44,072 nucleotides of DNA from Actinomycetes bacterium (GTDB lineage Bacteria > Actinomycetota > Thermoleophilia > Miltoncostaeales > Miltoncostaeaceae): assembly GCA_024639225.1 (NCBI GenBank), contig JAHEIS010000003.1:1-44072 (forward strand), read 5' to 3'. The notes beneath the pieces are model-generated. The model made no database searches, was not told the origin of the DNA, and saw only the letters and a program-made list of their open reading frames with translations. Position numbers and translations under genes: made by a program. This document shows, in pieces, positions 38,844 through 44,072 of the stretch. The first letter of the stretch is position 1. The number at the start of each line of letters is the position of its first letter.

Positions 38844-41431
38844 GACTTGGCGCTCATCCAGGTGATGCCGCTGCCGACGTCGACCGACAGCGCGGGGTCG
38901 AGGGTGTACGCGCCGACCATGGCCGCGCTCACGACCTGGCCGGTCTGGACGGCGTCATCCTCGTCGGCCTCGATGAGCAGCTCGTCGTGGATCTGCAGCA
39001 CGAGATCGGCGTCGAGATCAGACTCGCGCAAGGCGGCGTGAGCGCGGGTCATCGCCAGCTTGATGATGTCGGCCGCCGTCCCTTGGATGACGGTGTTCAC
39101 CGCGAGGCGCTCGCCGAGCTGGCGCTGCTGGCGCGTACGTGCGCCCAGCTCGGGAATCGGTCGGCGGCGTCCGAGGAGCGTGGTGACACGCCCCGTCTCC
39201 GTGGCGTCCGCGATGGTCTGGTCGATGAACTCGCGGATCTTCGGATAGCGGTCGAGATACGTCTCGATGTAGTTGCCCGCATCCTCGCGCGAGATCCCCA
39301 GCTGCTCGGAGAGGCCGAAGTCGCTGATGCCGTAGACGATGCCGAAGTTCACCGCCTTCGCGCGGTCGCGGGTCTCCCGATCGACATCAGCCGGCGCCAT
39401 GCCGAACACCTCTGCGGCGGTCGCGGTGTGCACGTCCTCCCCGCGACGGAACGCCTCCCGGAGGGTCGGCTCGCCCGAGCAGTGGGCGAGGATGCGCAAC
39501 TCGACCTGGCTGTAATCACAGCTGACCAGCACCCGGCCCCGAGGAGCGGCGAAGGCGTCGCGGATCTCCCGGCCCAGCGGCGTACGGACGGGGATGTTCT
39601 GGAGGTTCGGGTCGCGCGAGGACAGGCGGCCCGTTTCGGCCACCGTCTGCGCGAAGGTCGTGTGGATGCGCCCCTCCTCGTCAACCAGGTCGGGCAGAGC
39701 GGAGAGGTAGGTGTTGTCGAGCTTGACCAGCTCCCGGTAGCGGCCGACCAGGGGCACGATCGGGTGTTTGTCCTCGAGGCGTCGCAACACCTGCCGGTCG
39801 GTTGACCAGCCGGTCTTCCCCTTGCGGAACGTCGGCAGACCGAGACGCTCGAAGAGCACTTCTCCGAGCTGTTTGGGCGACTCGATCGTGAACTCTCCCC
39901 CGGCGTGCTCGTAGATCTGGTCCCGCAGCTCGTCGGCGCCCTCGCGCACCTTGGCGGCGATCTCGCCGAGGCGAGCGATGTCGAGGGTGATCCCCCGATG
40001 CTCCATGGCCGCGAGAACCGGCACGATCGGCAGTTCGATCTCGTGGAGCAGCGTGGTGGTGCCGGTCTCATCCAGCTTCGTCCGCTGGAGAGCCGCGAGG
40101 TCGTGCGTGAGCGCGGCTGCGAGCGCGGCCGGGTCCTCCGTGCCCTCTGCCGCGATGCCGGCCGACTCGGCCAGTTCGTCCAGCGGGTACTCGCCCCGGC
40201 GACGCGGCTCGAGGAGATAGGCCGCGATCATCGTGTCGTGGGCCGGGACCCCGGTCGCCTCCAGGATCGCGAGCGGCAGGGACTTGGCGTCGTGACAGGT
40301 GAGCGGGCACCCGGCGAGCGCCGCCGAAATGGCCGCGGGCGCGGCCTCGTCCCAGGAACCCGTGAGCACCGGTCCGTCGTCCATCAGGATTGCCCACCGG
40401 CCCTCGACCACCGCGAGCGTCACCGGAGTGCCGCCGGCCAGACGCATGCCCAGATCCTGAGCGACAGCCTCTTCGGTCTCGACCTCGCGCAACGAGAGGC
40501 CGGCGGCGGCGGCCGAGATCTCGAGCCCGTCGACGGACAGCTCCGAGAGGCGGCGGGCGAGGCTCGTGAACTCGAGCTCACGAAACAGCTCGGCGAGCCC
40601 GCCGAGCAGATCTTCGTCAACGACCAGCGGCGGCACGTCAGCCAGGTCCAGTTCAACGGGGGCCGCGACGTCGATCACCGCCAGATCGCGGGTCATCCGG
40701 GCATCGTCGGCGTGGTTGGTGAGGTTCTCACGGCGCTTGGGCGTCTGCTCATCCGCGTTGGCCAGGATCGTCTCGAGGTCTCCGTAGGTGTGCAGCAGCT
40801 GGGTTGCGGTCTTCTCACCGATCCCCGGCACGCCGGGCAGGTTGTCGGACGGGTCGCCGACCATCCCGCGGAAATCGGTCATCAGGGCGGGGCCGATCCC
40901 GTAGCGCCCCTCGACGACGGCTGGGGTGTAGAGCTTGGTGTCGGTCACCCCGCGACCCGTGGCCATGATCGCGATGCGATCGCTCGCAAGCTGAAAGGCG
41001 TCGCGATCGCCGGTGAGGATCACGACGTCTTCCCCGGCAGCCTCGGCCTGCCGGGCGAGGGTACCGATCACGTCGTCGGCCTCGAAGCCCTCCAGAGACG
41101 TGTTGGTGAAACCGAAGCGCTCCATCAGCGGCTGGAAGTGGGGCGACTGCTCCCGGAAGAGATCCGGCGTGTCCCGGCGACCGGCCTTGTACTCGGGGAA
41201 CTGCTCGTGTCGGAAGACCTTGCCCGGAGCGTCCCAGCAGACCACGACGCGCCCGGGGCGGGTCTCGGTGACGACCTTCATCATCATGGAGGCCAGGCCG
41301 TAGAGGGCGTTGGTCGGCTGCCCGGCGGAGGTCGCGATGTCCTCCGGGAGGGCGAAGAACGCCCGATACGCCAGGCTGTGTCCGTCAACCAGGAGCAGGG
41401 CTCCGGGTGCGGGGCTCTCATCATCAGCCAC
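38840..41431 (-). CDS. polA: DNA polymerase I
   Basis: 863 aa. 5'-3' exonuclease domain at residues 1-300 (LLVDGHSLAYRAFFAL, GFEADDVIGTLA, VPGIGEKTA). A degenerate 3'-5' exonuclease domain has no DxE motif, as in other actinobacteria and Taq polymerase, so no proofreading is expected. The polymerase domain has ETGRLSSRDPNLQNIP, DYSQVELRILAH (motif A), KAVNFGIVYGIS (motif B) and QIHDELLIE (motif C). GTG start with TACACT ending 6 bases upstream and no ribosome-binding site: leaderless. Divergent from the malic enzyme gene. It would fill gaps left by UvrABC and by uracil excision. Confidence 0.97.
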   Translation of the reverse strand: MADDESPAPGALLLVDGHSLAYRAFFALPEDIATSAGQPTNALYGLASMMMKVVTETRPGRVVVCWDAPGKVFRHEQFPEYKAGRRDTPDLFREQSPHFQPLMERFGFTNTSLEGFEADDVIGTLARQAEAAGEDVVILTGDRDAFQLASDRIAIMATGRGVTDTKLYTPAVVEGRYGIGPALMTDFRGMVGDPSDNLPGVPGIGEKTATQLLHTYGDLETILANADEQTPKRRENLTNHADDARMTRDLAVIDVAAPVELDLADVPPLVVDEDLLGGLAELFRELEFTSLARRLSELSVDGLEISAAAAGLSLREVETEEAVAQDLGMRLAGGTPVTLAVVEGRWAILMDDGPVLTGSWDEAAPAAISAALAGCPLTCHDAKSLPLAILEATGVPAHDTMIAAYLLEPRRRGEYPLDELAESAGIAAEGTEDPAALAAALTHDLAALQRTKLDETGTTTLLHEIELPIVPVLAAMEHRGITLDIARLGEIAAKVREGADELRDQIYEHAGGEFTIESPKQLGEVLFERLGLPTFRKGKTGWSTDRQVLRRLEDKHPIVPLVGRYRELVKLDNTYLSALPDLVDEEGRIHTTFAQTVAETGRLSSRDPNLQNIPVRTPLGREIRDAFAAPRGRVLVSCDYSQVELRILAHCSGEPTLREAFRRGEDVHTATAAEVFGMAPADVDRETRDRAKAVNFGIVYGISDFGLSEQLGISREDAGNYIETYLDRYPKIREFIDQTIADATETGRVTTLLGRRRPIPELGARTRQQRQLGERLAVNTVIQGTAADIIKLAMTRAHAALRESDLDADLVLQIHDELLIEADEDDAVQTGQVVSAAMVGAYTLDPALSVDVGSGITWMSAKS

Positions 41432-41437
41432 GCGGCG

Positions 41438-41443
41438 AGTGTA
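41438..41443 (-). promoter_or_regulatory. -10-like hexamer TACACT, leaderless start of polA
   Basis: TACACT ends exactly 6 bases before the polA GTG. On the other strand TATGCT at 41462-41467 is a likely -10 for the malic enzyme gene, so the two promoters sit back to back. Confidence 0.55.
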
Positions 41444-41503
41444 CCGGCGGCCCGCGCTGGCTATGCTCCGCCGTCACCGCAAATCTCCAGGAGAAAAACG
41501 TCG

Positions 41504-42931
<1,428 letters not shown>

Positions 42932-42937
42932 GCACGG

Positions 42938-43387
42938 GTGGACCATCTGGCGCTGCTGCTGGTCCATCTGGCCGCGACGCTGTTCATGTGTGGGCTGATC
43001 TGGACCATCCAGGTCGTCCACTACCCGATCTTCGATCGCATCGCGGCGGACGGCTTCGCCGAGTTCTCCAAGGTGCACGCGGGACGCATCAGCGCCGTTC
43101 TCGCCGTCCCCTGGGGGCTCGAGGTCCTCACCACCCTGGCGCTCGTCGTCAGCCCGCCACCCGGCGTCGCCGGCTGGCTCCCCTGGTCGGGGTTGATTCT
43201 CACCGCCGGGATCATCGCCATCACGGCGGTGGTCTCCGCGCCCCTTCACAGCCGCCTGGGCAACGGCTTCGACGCAGGGTTGCACCGGGCGCTCGTGGGG
43301 ACCAACTGGTTCCGCACGGCGCTCTGGAGCACGCGGGGCATCCTTGCCATCCTCGCGGTGTGGCAGTTCTCCGAGATCCGTGCCTGA
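42938..43387 (+). CDS. Conserved four-helix membrane protein, function unknown
   Basis: 149 aa with four hydrophobic helices (LLLVHLAATLFMCGLIWTIQVVHYPIF, VLAVPWGLEVLTTLALVV, LILTAGIIAITAVVSAPL, STRGILAILAVWQF). Conserved-looking polar positions in and next to the membrane (VVHYP, KVHAGRIS, PLHSRLGNG, GTNWFRT) include several histidines, so a cofactor or quinone site is possible. I recognise the type from other actinobacterial genomes but know no function. GTG start 6 bases after the malic enzyme; its end overlaps the next gene by 8 bases. Confidence 0.75.
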   Translation: MDHLALLLVHLAATLFMCGLIWTIQVVHYPIFDRIAADGFAEFSKVHAGRISAVLAVPWGLEVLTTLALVVSPPPGVAGWLPWSGLILTAGIIAITAVVSAPLHSRLGNGFDAGLHRALVGTNWFRTALWSTRGILAILAVWQFSEIRA

Positions 43388-44072
43388 CCCTGACCTGGTG
43401 GGCGGGACGACCCCCGACGCGGAGCGGGGAGCGATTGACGCCCTGCTCGGAAGCCTCTACCCGAGCGAGCCGACCGCCGAGCTGACCGAGCGGGTCCTGG
43501 CGGCCATCGGCGCCGCCGGCGGCGCCGCCGAGCCCGGCGATCCCCGCGACAACTGGAGTGCGGACGACGTCCTCCTGATCACCTACGCCGACGCACTGCG
43601 CGACGACGGCGAGGCACCGCTGCGAACGCTCGGCGGCTTCCTCGAGGACCACCTCACCGACGCTGTCTCAATGGTCCACGTCCTCCCCTTCTTCCCGTCG
43701 AGTTCTGACGGTGGGTTTGCTGTCGTCGACTATCTCGCCGTGGACGACGCGCTCGGCGATTGGTCGGCCATCTCGCGGATCGCCGACCGGTTCACGCTGA
43801 TGGTGGACCTCGTGCTCAATCACGCTTCGTCGGAGAGCGCGTGGTTCAAACAGTTCGTCGCGGGTGAAGCTCCCGGCCGGGACTACTTCATCACCGCAGA
43901 CCCCGGCGCGGACCTGTCGCAGGTGATGCGGCCCCGCACCTCTCCGCTGCTCCGGCCGACCACGACATCGGATGGCGAGCGACACGTGTGGTGCACGTTC
44001 GGCCACGACCAGTGCGACCTGGACTTCAGCAACCCCGACGTGCTCATCGAGGTGCTGGGCATCATCGACGCC
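43380..44072 (+). CDS. GH13 sucrose phosphorylase-like enzyme, N-terminal part (runs off window)
   Basis: Open to the window end, so absent from the ORF track: 231 codons starting GTG within the end of the previous gene. The translation has LITYADALRDDGEAPL, VSMVHVLPFFPSSSDGGFAV, FTLMVDLVLNHASSESAWF (conserved region I with Asp and Asn-His) and TFGHDQCDLDFSNP. These mark GH13 subfamily 18, which contains sucrose phosphorylase and glucosylglycerate or glucosylglycerol phosphorylases. The product is a sugar phosphate plus free acceptor. The catalytic Asp/Glu lie beyond the window, so exact substrate is undecided. Confidence 0.88.
   Translation, partial: MPDPDLVGGTTPDAERGAIDALLGSLYPSEPTAELTERVLAAIGAAGGAAEPGDPRDNWSADDVLLITYADALRDDGEAPLRTLGGFLEDHLTDAVSMVHVLPFFPSSSDGGFAVVDYLAVDDALGDWSAISRIADRFTLMVDLVLNHASSESAWFKQFVAGEAPGRDYFITADPGADLSQVMRPRTSPLLRPTTTSDGERHVWCTFGHDQCDLDFSNPDVLIEVLGIIDA

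Noticed and set aside
39905-41503. N-terminal 533 codons of the 1008-codon ORF
   Set aside because: Antisense to polA; the malic enzyme starts at ATG 41504 with its own ribosome-binding site.

Overview
The window is a high-GC, densely coded chromosomal segment of an actinobacterium. Three things point that way: the order polA - rpsA - coaE - uvrB - uvrA on one strand (as in Mycobacterium), an LprG-like lipoprotein paired with a P55-like MFS pump, and many overlapping GTGA/ATGA start-stop junctions. A deep, non-mycolate lineage such as Thermoleophilia is my best guess, but that is inference. I saw no rRNA, tRNA, CRISPR array, transposase or phage gene.

Left part (1-19.5 kb), mostly housekeeping: the start of a type 4 uracil-DNA glycosylase; the pantothenate operon panC-panD-panB; lprG-like plus MFS pump; class II fumarase; a MacB/LolD-like ABC exporter; an M20 dipeptidase overlapping uvrA; uvrB with a coupled small ORF; a glyoxalase; coaE; and rpsA with a repetitive acidic tail. 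A 55-codon membrane protein missed by the ORF track lies between uvrA and uvrB.

Middle part (19.5-36.5 kb), an accessory stress island between rpsA and polA. Its contents closely resemble the hypoxia/NO dormancy (DosR) regulon of Mycobacterium tuberculosis, condensed into one locus. It holds a DosR-like NarL/LuxR response regulator and a DosS-like GAF histidine kinase that keeps residues matching the heme His and the distal Tyr. It also holds three universal stress proteins, an Hsp20, three CBS-pair proteins, an Rv2629-like archaeo-eukaryotic release-factor homologue, an Rv2004c-like APH+kinase fusion, and a sulfide:quinone-reductase-like flavoprotein that has lost two redox cysteines. ABC, APC and ZIP transporters and a CoA-transferase are interleaved. 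Five island genes (release factor, CBS, Usp, CBS-NTPase fusion, Usp-membrane fusion) form one operon in which every junction is a 4-base overlap.

Right part (36.5-44 kb): a DUF4389 membrane protein, a secreted spondin-like protein, a DUF4395-thioredoxin fusion, a J-domain-like protein overlapping polA, polA, then on the other strand an ACT-domain malic enzyme, a membrane protein and the start of a GH13 sucrose-phosphorylase-like enzyme.

A recurring signal is a TANNNT hexamer ending exactly 6-7 bases before the start codon of at least eight genes, the layout expected for leaderless transcripts. Two further genes appear to use non-canonical start codons (ATC, CTG).
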